A stretch of DNA of 57,349 nucleotides. Origin: Moorena bouillonii PNG. GTDB taxonomy: Bacteria; Cyanobacteriota; Cyanobacteriia; Cyanobacteriales; Coleofasciculaceae. Location: positions 5,276,313 through 5,333,661 of the forward strand of contig NZ_MKZS01000001.1 of NCBI RefSeq assembly GCF_001942495.1, read 5' to 3'. Shown piece after piece: positions 8,937 through 17,629 of this stretch (positions are counted from its first letter, which is position 1; each line of letters opens with the position of its first letter). The position numbers and the translations under genes were made by a program. Below the pieces are notes generated by a model. It was not told the DNA's origin. It made no database searches and saw only the letters and a list, made by a program, of their open reading frames with translations.

Positions 8937-10259
8937 ATGTCGATTAAACGAGTAGGTGTAATTGGTGGAGGACAACTGGCCTGGATGATGGCAATGGCTG
9001 CCAAGTCTTTGGGTATTCGGCTAGTGGTTCAAACTCCTAATATTACTGATCCAGCTGTCCGTGTTGCTGCTGAAACTATCTTTGCTGCTATTGATGATGG
9101 GATCGCTACCGAGCAAATGGCATCTCGCTGTGATGTGATTACCTTTGAGAATGAATTTATTAACCTCGATGCCCTGAAATGTCTGGCAAAGCGGGGAATT
9201 TGCTTTTACCCCCGACTAGAGGCTCTAGCGCCACTGTTGGATAAATATCACCAACGCTGCTATTTCGATCGGATTGGTTTACCCCAGCCAGAGTTCATCA
9301 GTCTGGAGGGGGAAGTGGGTAAGGAGGAATTAAAGTCCCTAGCCTCTTCTCGGGGCGTTGCTGAATTGAAGTATGAATCCGCGATCGTTTGGTTTTGGTC
9401 AAGCCCCCTAAATCCCCCAACTTTGGGGGACTTTCAGAGTTTTGTTCCCCCCAAAATTGGGGGGCTAGGGGGGCAAAATCATACCCAGAATCAGCAACGC
9501 CCTTCTCGGACCCCAATCAACCTGAGTCAGTTAGAGTTTCCTCTGGTGCTGAAAGCGCGACGCCAAGGTTATGACGGCAAGGGTACGTTTATTATTAAAG
9601 ACAGTCATAGCTTACAGGAAACTTGGAAGCAGTTAGGGAATCAGCCTGTGGTGCTAGAAGAGTTTATTCCCTTTGAACGGGAGTTGGCAGTAATGGCTGC
9701 CCGTTCTGTAGATGGGCAGGTGGTGGTTTACCCGGTGGTGGAAACTCAGCAGGAAGAACAGGTCTGTCGGCGAGTGATTGCACCAGCTCAGATTAGCCCA
9801 GATACGGTGGCCGAGGTGAATGCGATCGCAAAAACTCTCCTGACTAGTTTAGACGTAGTGGGAGTCTTTGGGATTGAGTTATTCCTCACTAGCAATAACA
9901 AAGTTTTGGTTAATGAAGTGTCCCCTCGTACCCATAATTCCGGCCATTACACCATTGATGCTTGCGAAACTTCTCAATTTGAGCAGCAACTGCGAGCCGT
10001 GGTAGGTTTACCCTTAGGTAGCCCACAGATGCATTGTGCCAGTGCAGTAATGGTGAATCTTTTGGGTTATGAGTCTTCCCTGGATGATTACCAACAGAAA
10101 CGGCAGACCTTAGCCAGTTTACCAGGGGCGTTTGTCCATTGGTATGGTAAGACTCAATCCCGCCCAGGACGTAAGTTAGGTCATGTCACAGTTGTTTTAA
10201 GTGATGGGAATTCCGTACAAGAGGTAATTGATAAGGTTGAATCGGTTTGGTACGATTAA
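8937..10259 (+). CDS. purK: N5-carboxyaminoimidazole ribonucleotide synthase with in-frame insertion
   Basis: PurK makes N5-CAIR from AIR, bicarbonate and ATP in purine synthesis. The N-terminal Rossmann-like motif (RVGVIGGGQLAWMMA), the ATP-grasp core (FPLVLKARRQGYDGKGTF, PVVLEEFIPFERELAV) and the C-terminal metal/substrate region (VNEVSPRTHNSGHYTID) are all present. The protein has 440 residues against about 385-400 for the family. The excess is a segment between about residues 130 and 195, which does not resemble the family and is encoded partly by a 70-bp palindromic C-rich/G-rich repeat at 9404-9473. The reading frame stays open through it, so an active enzyme with a surface loop is plausible. 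No good ribosome site precedes the ATG. It is purK rather than purT because of the RVGVIGGGQLAWM start. Confidence 0.85.
   Translation: MSIKRVGVIGGGQLAWMMAMAAKSLGIRLVVQTPNITDPAVRVAAETIFAAIDDGIATEQMASRCDVITFENEFINLDALKCLAKRGICFYPRLEALAPLLDKYHQRCYFDRIGLPQPEFISLEGEVGKEELKSLASSRGVAELKYESAIVWFWSSPLNPPTLGDFQSFVPPKIGGLGGQNHTQNQQRPSRTPINLSQLEFPLVLKARRQGYDGKGTFIIKDSHSLQETWKQLGNQPVVLEEFIPFERELAVMAARSVDGQVVVYPVVETQQEEQVCRRVIAPAQISPDTVAEVNAIAKTLLTSLDVVGVFGIELFLTSNNKVLVNEVSPRTHNSGHYTIDACETSQFEQQLRAVVGLPLGSPQMHCASAVMVNLLGYESSLDDYQQKRQTLASLPGAFVHWYGKTQSRPGRKLGHVTVVLSDGNSVQEVIDKVESVWYD
9404..9473. repeat. CCCCCTA...TAGGGGG palindromic repeat inside purK
   Basis: A 70-bp element with inverted ends CCCCCTA and TAGGGGG and two inner hairpins (CCCCCAACTTTGGGGG and CCCCCCAAAATTGGGGGG). 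This is a common cyanobacterial intergenic repeat type, here lying within the purK coding sequence without a stop. Confidence 0.85.
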
Positions 10260-10290
10260 TATCCTGTTGAAAGTTAGCCGCTTGTTTGTC

Positions 10291-10372
10291 AGAATTAAGA
10301 ATTAAGAATTAAGAATTAAGAATTAAGAATTGAGACTTCTACATTCTGCATTCTGCATTCTACATTCTTAAT
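10291..10372. repeat. Heptamer arrays (AGAATTA, then CATTCTG)
   Basis: Six AGAATTA-like units (10291-10335), followed by TTCTGCA/TTCTACA units (about 10340-10372) between purK and the CAP-protein gene. Confidence 0.85.
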
Positions 10373-10389
10373 TCAAAAGATAATTAATA

Positions 10390-11028
10390 ATGATGACTAT
10401 GCTCAGAAAACTCGCGATCATCCTTGTCGGTGTATTGATCACCACTGCTGCCTTTGTATCAATACCTTCCGATCCTGCCTATGCCTCTCTATCTAGCTCT
10501 GAACAACAAGAACTATTAGATGCACATAATCAGTACCGGAGACAGGTTCAACCCACAGCATCAAATATGAGAGAGCTCAAATGGAATAATACATTGGCTG
10601 GAGTAGCGCAAAACTATGCTGATAAATGTACTTGGGGACATAACAGGAACCGTACACAACAGGTAGGAGGTGAGTTTTCTTACGTGGGGGAAAACTTGTA
10701 CCTCACAACCAACCAGAATCATCAAACGACTGCTCCAGTTGATTCCTGGTATAGTGAAGTGAAAGATTATGACTATGCTACTAATAGCAGTAGCGGAGTC
10801 ACAGGTCATTACACTCAAGTGGTCTGGGCTAACACTGAATACCTTGGATGCGGCAGAACAAAATGTCCTAGCTTAGTGGGTCTTAACTGGAACAATGTAG
10901 CTATAGTAGTTTGCAACTATGCTCAAGGAGGAAATTATAGGGGTCAAAAGCCTTACGTAGCTGGGACAATCGCCTCAAGTTGTCCGTCAGGTTATACTGC
11001 TAGCAACGGTCTTTGTTCAGCTAACTAA
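10390..11028 (+). CDS. Secreted CAP/SCP (PR-1-like) protein
   Basis: A 212-residue protein with a signal peptide (about residues 1-31, ending DPAYAS), then a full CAP domain. It has the start LLDAHNQYRRQV, the conserved GENLYLTT, the HYTQVVWANTEYLGCGRTKC block and the VVCNYAQGGNYRGQKPY block. The His and Glu expected in the CAP cavity are visible (GENL; GHYTQVVW). It has paired cysteines and the HYTQVVW/CNY signatures of the eukaryotic PR-1/Tpx-1/venom-allergen branch. Most bacterial CAP proteins (YkwD type) lack these cysteines and are shorter, so transfer from a eukaryote is possible. A Cys-containing tail (SCPSGYTASNGLCSAN) follows the domain. Function in bacteria is unknown; it acts outside the cell. 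Confidence 0.85.
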   Translation: MMTMLRKLAIILVGVLITTAAFVSIPSDPAYASLSSSEQQELLDAHNQYRRQVQPTASNMRELKWNNTLAGVAQNYADKCTWGHNRNRTQQVGGEFSYVGENLYLTTNQNHQTTAPVDSWYSEVKDYDYATNSSSGVTGHYTQVVWANTEYLGCGRTKCPSLVGLNWNNVAIVVCNYAQGGNYRGQKPYVAGTIASSCPSGYTASNGLCSAN

Positions 11029-11046
11029 TTTACTCTGCCCCACTGG

Positions 11047-11238
11047 TTAGTGAAGCGGGCGGGTCGCGCCCGAAAGTTCAAGCCGTAGCAGTAGTCTTAG
11101 GGTAGGATGAGCATTGATCCAGGCAGCAACTGTCTCAGTATTCTCACCCGGTAAGGCTTTGGCAGTGGAGGTAAAGAGAAGAAAGCAAAAAGGAAACAGT
11201 AAAAAATACTTGGCTTGTGCAACATTTAACCTGTGCAA
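11047..11238 (-). pseudogene. Fragment of a secreted-protein gene next to IS607
   Basis: The reading frame contains a signal-peptide-like stretch (KYFLLFPFCFLLFTSTAKALP) and a mature part ALPGENTETVAAWINAHPTL. It has no ATG; the only start is a TTG within the probable IS607 right end. The sequence after HPTLRL becomes unlike a protein (LLLRLELSGATRPLH). I read it as the 5' portion of a small secreted-protein gene whose true start was replaced by the insertion sequence and whose 3' part has decayed. It may be noise. Confidence 0.35.
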
Positions 11239-11240
11239 AC

Positions 11241-12521
11241 CTACTTATCAGCAGGAATGACCTGTATAGCACCAGGTGAAAACCTGGTGGTTGTTGCCGA
11301 CAAAGCACGAATCATTATGTTCCGTGCGCCATTCCAATCCCGTGGTAATGAGAAACCACATTTTGGGCATTGGAATTTTCTATTACCGCCTAATTTTTCG
11401 TGAATATGACCGCACTCCGGACAAGTCTTGCTCGTGTAAGATTCATTAACTAATACCACCCTTACATCATGCCGATCTGCCATTTGTATCAAATGTTGAC
11501 GAAATTTGTAATGACTCCAGGTGAGCAGATTGCGAGCTGTCTTCTTGTTCAACTTCCTAGCTGACTTTACCACCATCAAAGATGTCTCAAACCTTGGTAA
11601 AAAGATCAGCTTGTAGTTACTAACGAGAAAGGAGGCCGACTTGTTGTGGGTGTCCTTGATCAAGTCTTGAATCTTTTGGCGTAAACGATGAGCGGCTTTC
11701 CTCATTCCTCGTCTCTGACGTTTGGCAGAGCTTAAGTCAATACGACTCATCAACCGATCTAATTGTTGACAAAGTCTTTGGATTCTACCAATATCGCTCT
11801 TACCTATTTCGATATAATTTCTGCCATCAAAACCAGTAAGGAATGTCCTAACACCTGGGTCTAAGGCTATTACTCGTTCCTCTTCAGTAGGAGTGGGCTC
11901 AATGTACTCAGGAAAAATCCCGTACCATTTTCCTTTGATCCACACTAATTGAGTTCCGTAGATACATTCGCTAGGGAAGTCTTGAGGTGAGCGGAAAGAC
12001 AATCCTTTTACTTTTGTTGGGTACCAGAAACCCTTCTTGAAGTTTCCTGCTTTGAACTTGATCACCTGCGAAGTCTGACGACAGGACTTAAACTTAGCAA
12101 AACCTCCGTTAGCTTTCGCCTGCTTAACTGCATCGATCCCATCTGCCACGGCTTCTTGTAGTTGGTGGCCTGGTAATGTCTTTACCCACTCTGGTCTATC
12201 CGCACTTCTTGCTAATTTCTGTAAATCGTAAGCACTACCTTGATAGCCATTCTTGATAGTAGCTATTGACCAGTTATAAACCCACCGATAAGCGTTGAGC
12301 CAAGTTTTCCAAACTTTATGAAGTTCTTTAGACGGAAACACCCTGATCTTTGAGACACTGTTGGGTGTCAACTTCACCGTCTGATTCCGAGGTTTTTTCT
12401 TGTACCGCTTTCGTGACTTGTTTTTGGTATTTTCGGAGTCCGTAAAGCCTAGCAGAGAAACAGTGGAGGATGGACAAGATATCTTCGACGAGTTCTTGCT
12501 CTGGGGATAATTTACGTTCAT
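11241..12521 (-). CDS. tnpB: TnpB RNA-guided nuclease of IS607
   Basis: About 426 residues from the ATG at 12521 (MNVNYPQSKN). The frame stays open upstream to 12947, but that part only shadows tnpA. Family features in order: an N-terminal RxxPSKELHKVWKTWLNAYRWVYN block, a RuvC-I Asp in IALDPGVRTF, the RuvC-II Glu in IFLPRFETS, a four-Cys zinc finger (CPECGH, then CPKCG) and the RuvC-III Asp in LPRDWNGARN. All three catalytic acids are present. Known TnpB proteins cut DNA guided by an omega RNA made from the element's 3' end and help retain the element. The last codons include a perfect 8-bp hairpin at 11270-11289, which could belong to that RNA. The start is uncertain within about 60 codons. 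Confidence 0.8.
   Translation of the reverse strand: MNVNYPQSKNSSKISCPSSTVSLLGFTDSENTKNKSRKRYKKKPRNQTVKLTPNSVSKIRVFPSKELHKVWKTWLNAYRWVYNWSIATIKNGYQGSAYDLQKLARSADRPEWVKTLPGHQLQEAVADGIDAVKQAKANGGFAKFKSCRQTSQVIKFKAGNFKKGFWYPTKVKGLSFRSPQDFPSECIYGTQLVWIKGKWYGIFPEYIEPTPTEEERVIALDPGVRTFLTGFDGRNYIEIGKSDIGRIQRLCQQLDRLMSRIDLSSAKRQRRGMRKAAHRLRQKIQDLIKDTHNKSASFLVSNYKLIFLPRFETSLMVVKSARKLNKKTARNLLTWSHYKFRQHLIQMADRHDVRVVLVNESYTSKTCPECGHIHEKLGGNRKFQCPKCGFSLPRDWNGARNIMIRALSATTTRFSPGAIQVIPADK
11270..11289 (-). ncRNA. Hairpin at 3' end of tnpB, possible omega-RNA element
   Basis: Perfect 8-bp stem (CACCAGGT / ACCTGGTG) with a four-base loop, inside the final tnpB codons. TnpB omega RNAs usually overlap the 3' end of the gene and finish at the element's right end, so the position is right. 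The RNA itself is inferred. Confidence 0.35.
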
Positions 12522-12957
12522 GGAGAACCAAGAGTTTAACTCCACTTTTTTGGCACAACCATTCAAGTAACGGAAATCCAAATCGGACTGCTCTATCTGG
12601 GTATGCAATGACAAATGCCGAGATATCAGAGCTGTATATTCGTTCCAATATTTTGAGAAACTTTCGCCGTTTAAAATTGAGTCCCGATCCAACTTCTGAA
12701 ATAACTTCAGCGTTTGGGTATTTTGACCGTAAAAATTCAGCTTGTCTATCAAGGTCGTCTCGTTGGGAGTGTGTAGAGACTCTTGCATAAGCGACAATGG
12801 GCTTACTCTGCGGGTCTTGTCCTTCAACACAAAACCTTCTTTGATTCCCTTGAGTCCTGATGCTGTCAAGTCTTCCGTCTTTATCCCATCTCCTGAGTGT
12901 TGTAATGGAGACACCGTAATATTCGGCTGCCTCTTTTGGGGTGACATATTTTTTCAT
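12328..12957 (-). CDS. tnpA: IS607 TnpA serine recombinase
   Basis: A 209-residue protein. A MerR-like DNA-binding segment comes first (YVTPKEAAEYYGVSITTLRRW, residues 4-24), then a resolvase/serine-recombinase domain starting at PIVAYARVSTHSQRDDLDRQ, with the probable nucleophile Ser61 and the usual Arg in ARVS. The DNA-binding domain preceding the catalytic one is the IS607 arrangement. It overlaps the tnpB gene by about 190 bases in another frame. It moves the element through a serine-linked circular intermediate. Confidence 0.85.
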   Translation of the reverse strand: MKKYVTPKEAAEYYGVSITTLRRWDKDGRLDSIRTQGNQRRFCVEGQDPQSKPIVAYARVSTHSQRDDLDRQAEFLRSKYPNAEVISEVGSGLNFKRRKFLKILERIYSSDISAFVIAYPDRAVRFGFPLLEWLCQKSGVKLLVLHERKLSPEQELVEDILSILHCFSARLYGLRKYQKQVTKAVQEKTSESDGEVDTQQCLKDQGVSV

Positions 12958-12968
12958 AACGGCTTAAC

Positions 12969-13000
12969 CTCTACAAATCTATACTAACATCTTTGTAGAG
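12969..13000. repeat. Inverted repeat upstream of IS607 tnpA
   Basis: CTCTACAAA (12969-12977) and TTTGTAGAG (12992-13000) are 9-bp arms with a 14-base spacer, directly upstream of the tnpA start. It could be a TnpA binding site or an autoregulatory operator. Confidence 0.6.
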
Positions 13001-13069
13001 ATATGAAAAGGTTTGATGAGATTAAATGCTCATAGTTACACCTCTTTGTTGTCTATTGTTAATCTTTTA

Positions 13070-14101
13070 CTACCCTGGTTCAATTGCGACTTTGATGGCC
13101 TGACGATTCTTCATGTTTTCAAACACCTGCTCTAAATCTTTTAGGGGACGATAGTAACTTATAAGTAGTTCAAAAGGTATAACTCGACTCGCTAACAGAG
13201 ATAGAGCCTCTCGCACAAAGGTTGGTGTGTTGTGAAAGACCCCTTTGAGGGTCAGGGAATTGTAATGTAGTTGTTCGGTACTGACGGTAATTGTGGTATC
13301 CCGAGGACAGCCGCCAAATAAGTTAATAGTGGCACCAGGACGTCCACAAGCGATCGCAGTTTCCCAAACAGTAGGTATACCAGTTGCTTCAATTACTATA
13401 TCTGCCCCCCAACCATCAGTTAAGTCTCGCACCGATGCTGGTACATCACTTAAATTATGATAGTTAAAAGTTCGAGATGCTCCTAATTTTTCCCCAATTT
13501 GCAGCCGTTGATCATGACCCCCAAAGAGAAACACCTCTGCTGCTGATTGCTGAGCTATTACTGCTGTGAACATCAAACCAATTGCACCATCTCCTATAAC
13601 TACTACCCGGTCAGCAGGTTGAATATTAGAACATGCTACCCCATGCAACACACAAGCAAGGGGTTCTGTCATGGATGCGAGAGCATTATCTAAATCATCA
13701 GGTACAGCTAAGAGGTTGTGTTTTACAATTGGTGATGGTATTTTAAGGTATTCAGCGAAAGCACCATAGTTGAAGACTAAATTGGGACACAGGGAATACT
13801 CCCGGCGGTGGCAGAAAAAACAGTTCATACAGGGGGCAGAGTTGTTGGCCACTACGCGATCGCCAATTTTCCAGCCTGTAACTCCCTCTCCTAGGGAGAC
13901 AATTTCACCGACAGCTTCGTGACCCTGCAATATGGGAGGTTGTGGCATTTTCGGATGACCACCACGAAGCCATATTTTGAGATCCGTACCACAGGTTGTT
14001 GCCGTCCCAACTTTAATCACAATCTCACCAGCGGCAGCTGTGGGGAAAGGGACTTCTTCCAAGCGCAAATTTTCTTGACCGTAGAGTAATGCTGCTAGCA
14101 A
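13070..14101 (-). CDS. Zinc-dependent medium-chain dehydrogenase
   Basis: A 343-residue MDR-family oxidoreductase. The catalytic zinc ligands are visible as TCGTDLK and GHEAVGEI (Cys and His-Glu). The structural-zinc cysteines are in CMNCFFCHRREYSLC, and the NAD(P)-binding Rossmann motif is VVVIGDGAIGLM. The nearest general types are sorbitol/threonine dehydrogenase-like alcohol dehydrogenases; the substrate cannot be told. The long lineup with family length and intact motifs suggests a working enzyme. It stands alone, upstream of the IS607 element and with a repeat region ahead of its promoter. Confidence 0.85.
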   Translation of the reverse strand: MLAALLYGQENLRLEEVPFPTAAAGEIVIKVGTATTCGTDLKIWLRGGHPKMPQPPILQGHEAVGEIVSLGEGVTGWKIGDRVVANNSAPCMNCFFCHRREYSLCPNLVFNYGAFAEYLKIPSPIVKHNLLAVPDDLDNALASMTEPLACVLHGVACSNIQPADRVVVIGDGAIGLMFTAVIAQQSAAEVFLFGGHDQRLQIGEKLGASRTFNYHNLSDVPASVRDLTDGWGADIVIEATGIPTVWETAIACGRPGATINLFGGCPRDTTITVSTEQLHYNSLTLKGVFHNTPTFVREALSLLASRVIPFELLISYYRPLKDLEQVFENMKNRQAIKVAIEPG

Positions 14102-14284
14102 TATGAATTACCTCTGACCATAGTATTTTTTGGATAGTAACTCAAATTTACTTCTATTACCTACATTGCGCAGGTTGGAGGGGAGAGGTGAGTCCTGGAT
14201 AATAATTTCCCCGACATAGTTGACATTTAAGCAGTAGGGTAGGCAAAGTAATCTAATCTAGAATTATCAAAAGAACCAAACTGT

Positions 14285-14380
14285 GTCTTGATGCAGTCGC
14301 TCATGGGGGAAACCACGGCAGTTGCTCATGGGGGAGACCCCCAAGACCGCACTGCCTCCCCAAGACCGCGCTGCATCGCT
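14285..14380. repeat. GATGCA hairpin element, compound copy
   Basis: Runs from GTCTTGATGCAGTCGC to GCGCTGCATCGCT, the same ends as the 53-bp element at 23400-23452 but in reverse orientation. It has nested CATGGGGGAAACC and GGGAGACCCCCAAGACC modules, as if one element inserted in another. Confidence 0.75.
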
Positions 14381-14401
14381 TTTTGCCCACCCTACAAATT
14401 C

Positions 14402-14431
14402 CCTACTCCCTACTCCCTACTCCCTACTCCC
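14402..14431. repeat. 7-bp tandem repeat at the 3' end of a GTPase gene
   Basis: Four CTACTCC units. On the minus strand they read GGGAGTA and supply the last residues (KGVGSRE) and stop codon of the dynamin-like gene at 14410-16710. Confidence 0.9.
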
Positions 14432-16710
14432 TTTGCTAAAGCAGTAGATAACTGGCGTAAGCGATCGCTAACTTCTAAATTCACTTCATGAGCCTTTAAA
14501 TGATCGGGCATTTCAGCCATGAGTAAGGGATTTTCTTCTAACCATTCATTCTGGGCTACTCCTCGCCACACAGCTTCATATCGAATAAAGCGATCGCGCA
14601 ATTCATCCAGTTCTTGTAGGCAAAATTGTTCAAACCCTGCGGCTTCAAAAATAGCCGAACGCAAATAGGTTTCAAAGGCTTTGAGATCAGTTTCAAGTTC
14701 CAAGATCACCTCCTCCGCTGAATTGGTAGGTTTTGGTGGGGCATCCCCAGAGACTTCACGAATACCTAATAGCTCATGGCGAAGCTTGGGATCATAGAGC
14801 AACTTTGACCCACGATTTACATATCGTTTTAGGACACTGAAAGCCTTTTCTTCCCCACTGTAGTAATTATCGACTAGTTCGATATCCGCTCCCAGTCTTT
14901 TCACAATACGCTGACGAGTTTCACTACCTAAAGGTCCAGGAATTAAGGAGTCAGCAACCGGACGGGCAAAGCGAAGAAATAACGCCGTCAAACTTCGATT
15001 TAAAACTTCCACAAACTGCTCTGGATTACCAATCAATCGCTGCTCTAATTCCTTAGTTTTCCATAGTAACGTAGTCAGATAGTCAACTAACTTTAATGCT
15101 TCTTCCTTGATTTCTAGGGCAAGGTGATGAGCAATATCTACTAACAGGCTGCTAATGGTACCAGAAAGTTCTTTCCGCCAGTCATAGTCAGTTACTTTAG
15201 CATCAAATACACCAATATCAGTTTCTTTAAATATTCGCTGTTTTGTTTGCTCATTCTTGGTTCTGATTTCTTCAATTTTATTATCAATATCCTGGAGGTA
15301 TCGAGACCTAAATTTTTCGACAATATCTGAAGTGAGAGATTCTTCCCCTGCTGCCGTAGACTTGCGAATATTATCATTATAATAGTCGCTGAGGTCTGCT
15401 TTAATCTTTCTCCACTTTTCTTCCCACCACTGGGAAAACTCAATCCGACGTTGATTTTCTTGTAATCGCTTGGCTTCCGCTGGATTCTCTGAATATCGCT
15501 TACTAACGATTTCAAAAATTTCTTTTGATGTTGTTAGTATGTTGGTGATTAAAGCGTCACAACGTTTTTCTAAAACAGTAACCCGTTCATTATTAATATA
15601 GTCAGTAATGCGAGCCTTGATTTCCTGGATACCAGTCGCTTCGTGTCTTAAGGCTTCCTCGTCTTCGATACCTGTCAGAGAGTTAAGCTTATTTAAAATT
15701 TCTTCAGGACTGCCAACTGATTCCACGGTTTGTTGATTAGCCAAACCATTTAAGACTAAATAAGCTCCCGCTGAACCGTGGACAATTCGCTCAGGAGGTA
15801 ATTGTGCGCGTCGATCCCAATCGTTTGATGCTACATCCAGATGGTCTTGAAGAGCTGCTGGACTAGCAAACTGATCAATCCGACTCAAGAAAACGAAAAG
15901 TTTATCTGCAACTGTCACATTCTTGTCACCCTGCTCAGTAAACTCAACAATTTGAAGTTCTGCACCCCGAATACTAGAAAATTGCTGCACCACAATCACA
16001 GCATCACAATCTGAGAGCATTTCTCTAGATTCCTCTATATGCTTGGCTAAACCTGAGTCTAATCCAGGCACATCATAGAAAACAATACCTTCAGCTTGGG
16101 CTAGTTTATTGGTATACAGTCTAGCTTCTAATACTGCATGGGCGTATTGCTCATCAGCAACATACTTGTTAAGGTCTTTGTTAATGTCTTCAAGGCGAGT
16201 AAATGGGATAGTTTTCCGACCTTCGCTACGAACTTGTCTTAAGGTGTCTTGATAGTTTCGGATTGTCTCTAAATCTTGTTTTGCTCCATCTCTATGCTTA
16301 GAATTACTCTTAGACTCTGACTCCAGTTCATCCAACAGACGGGTAAATTCTTCTTCAGTTTTAGGCTCAACTTCTAGCCTTTGCTGAGAATCTTGTTCAA
16401 CGGAATAAATTTGTGTAGTTGTAAAAGTACAACGTCCAGCTTTTGCTGGCAGTAAATCACAATCTAACCAGGCATTAACAAAGGTACTTTTTCCCGCCTT
16501 TTCCAAGCCCACAACAGCAATCCGAAATTCTCGCTTCTTCAAGCGTTCAAGCTGACGACGAGCGGGTTTTTCTTCTTCTAAAAGAACCTCTTTGAGGTGA
16601 GCAGGAACTCCTGCTTGAGGAAGCTTGGCTAAATCAACGGCGTGGCGCAGCACAGTTAAGGCGTCACCCAAACGAGTTTCATAATAGGATGAAGCAGTTT
16701 TCCAATCCAT
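14410..16710 (-). CDS. Dynamin-like large GTPase B
   Basis: A 766-residue protein with an N-terminal G domain: P-loop GLEKAGKS (residues 68-75), switch region with conserved Thr (AGRCTFTTTQ), G3 D213-V-P-G216, and G4-like SRID (276-279). It is followed by about 450 residues of mainly charged helix, as in bacterial dynamin-like proteins. Such proteins bind and remodel membranes in a GTP-dependent way, often as pairs. It is the last gene of a three-gene operon: 22 bases after the membrane-protein gene, which is itself 75 bases after another dynamin-like gene. Its last seven residues (KGVGSRE) come from a 7-bp repeat array, so the original C-terminus may have been lost. No transmembrane paddle is obvious. 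The role is unknown. Confidence 0.8.
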   Translation of the reverse strand: MDWKTASSYYETRLGDALTVLRHAVDLAKLPQAGVPAHLKEVLLEEEKPARRQLERLKKREFRIAVVGLEKAGKSTFVNAWLDCDLLPAKAGRCTFTTTQIYSVEQDSQQRLEVEPKTEEEFTRLLDELESESKSNSKHRDGAKQDLETIRNYQDTLRQVRSEGRKTIPFTRLEDINKDLNKYVADEQYAHAVLEARLYTNKLAQAEGIVFYDVPGLDSGLAKHIEESREMLSDCDAVIVVQQFSSIRGAELQIVEFTEQGDKNVTVADKLFVFLSRIDQFASPAALQDHLDVASNDWDRRAQLPPERIVHGSAGAYLVLNGLANQQTVESVGSPEEILNKLNSLTGIEDEEALRHEATGIQEIKARITDYINNERVTVLEKRCDALITNILTTSKEIFEIVSKRYSENPAEAKRLQENQRRIEFSQWWEEKWRKIKADLSDYYNDNIRKSTAAGEESLTSDIVEKFRSRYLQDIDNKIEEIRTKNEQTKQRIFKETDIGVFDAKVTDYDWRKELSGTISSLLVDIAHHLALEIKEEALKLVDYLTTLLWKTKELEQRLIGNPEQFVEVLNRSLTALFLRFARPVADSLIPGPLGSETRQRIVKRLGADIELVDNYYSGEEKAFSVLKRYVNRGSKLLYDPKLRHELLGIREVSGDAPPKPTNSAEEVILELETDLKAFETYLRSAIFEAAGFEQFCLQELDELRDRFIRYEAVWRGVAQNEWLEENPLLMAEMPDHLKAHEVNLEVSDRLRQLSTALAKGVGSRE

Positions 16711-16732
16711 TTTTCCAATCCATTTTAATTCC

Positions 16733-17554
16733 TTAAGCGCAGATGAAATTTTCTAAACCATCTAGATTAATAAGACGTGCAATTTTATCGATTTTAGCCT
16801 CACCATCAGGTAAATTCTTTCTAAGCTCGAACTTGGTTTTTTGACCAATTATCTTCTCACCTCCAGGAATTATCAGCTGGATATAGGCATCTTCATCACT
16901 CGAATAATTAATACTATCCAGACTGAGATTGAGGTTTACTGTTTGGTCAATAGCTTGGTCTGAACCATCACATAAAAAATAAGAAGCAGAGGATATAAGT
17001 TCTTTAACAAGATTTGAGGGAATCGGATAATCTTGATTCAAGCCACTTAATTGACGAGAAGGAACAACTAAGCACAAAATAGAGTATTGTAGTGGAGGTG
17101 GCGATGGTTTTGGAGGTGAATCTAGTTCTTTTTTTGTTTTTTTAACAATCACTGATTTCAGAAAAACGTAGGAGCCAATAACTATAAGAGAGATGAAAAG
17201 TATAAAGGTTACTTTCAACCAAGGCTCAGGAGTAACTCGTAAAAACTTCGTAAACAGATCCTCTTTCGCAAACCGATTCTCTAATGCTTCTAATTTCCCT
17301 AATACTTCTAATAATGTCTTCATAGTCTTACTCCACTGATTGTCATCATCGTCAAGGTAATAGTTTTTAAAAAACTGCAAGTCTTCGTTGATAGTCGAAT
17401 CCTTACTTATATTGAAATAACCACAGATTTCTTGGTAGTTGTCTGGAGACAGCTTGCTGATTGCTGTATACATACAACCCTTGGCTTTTGATTTGTAGCA
17501 TTTCTCAATTTCACTATAAACTTCGTCGAAGCGACTTCGAGATTCTTTATCCAT
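16733..17554 (-). CDS. One-pass membrane protein between two dynamin-like genes
   Basis: 273 residues, not recognised. Visible parts: an acidic helical N-terminal domain (about 1-105); a transmembrane segment (about 113-133, VTFILFISLIVIGSYVFLK) followed by lysines (VKKTKK); a proline-rich linker (SPPKPSPPP, 146-154); and a C-terminal domain of about 115 residues with beta-type segments (YSILCLVVPSRQ, YIQLIIPGGEKII). The positive residues after the helix suggest the C-terminal part faces the cytoplasm. Its position between two large GTPases, with short spacing on both sides, suggests it anchors or recruits them at a membrane. I could not place either soluble domain in a family. Confidence 0.7.
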   Translation of the reverse strand: MDKESRSRFDEVYSEIEKCYKSKAKGCMYTAISKLSPDNYQEICGYFNISKDSTINEDLQFFKNYYLDDDDNQWSKTMKTLLEVLGKLEALENRFAKEDLFTKFLRVTPEPWLKVTFILFISLIVIGSYVFLKSVIVKKTKKELDSPPKPSPPPLQYSILCLVVPSRQLSGLNQDYPIPSNLVKELISSASYFLCDGSDQAIDQTVNLNLSLDSINYSSDEDAYIQLIIPGGEKIIGQKTKFELRKNLPDGEAKIDKIARLINLDGLENFICA

Positions 17555-17629
17555 TTGGTTATCATACTCTTTTAAGGAAAATTGGAATATTGATCAAGTT
17601 GCTCCACTAGCTTACAGAATAGAGGGAAA

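Larger units (their letters stand above)
11225..13010 (-). mobile_element. IS607-family element (serine recombinase plus TnpB)
   Basis: Two overlapping minus-strand genes in the IS607 order, tnpA then tnpB. An inverted repeat at 12969-13000 lies just upstream of tnpA. The exact ends are not fixed: IS607 elements have no terminal inverted repeats and no long target duplication. Both genes appear intact, so the element may be mobile. Confidence 0.8.

Noticed and set aside
12522-12947. The long upstream extension of the TnpB reading frame (to 568 residues).
   Set aside because: It overlaps the tnpA gene in another frame, and its residues do not resemble TnpB. The family start fits the ATG at 12521.
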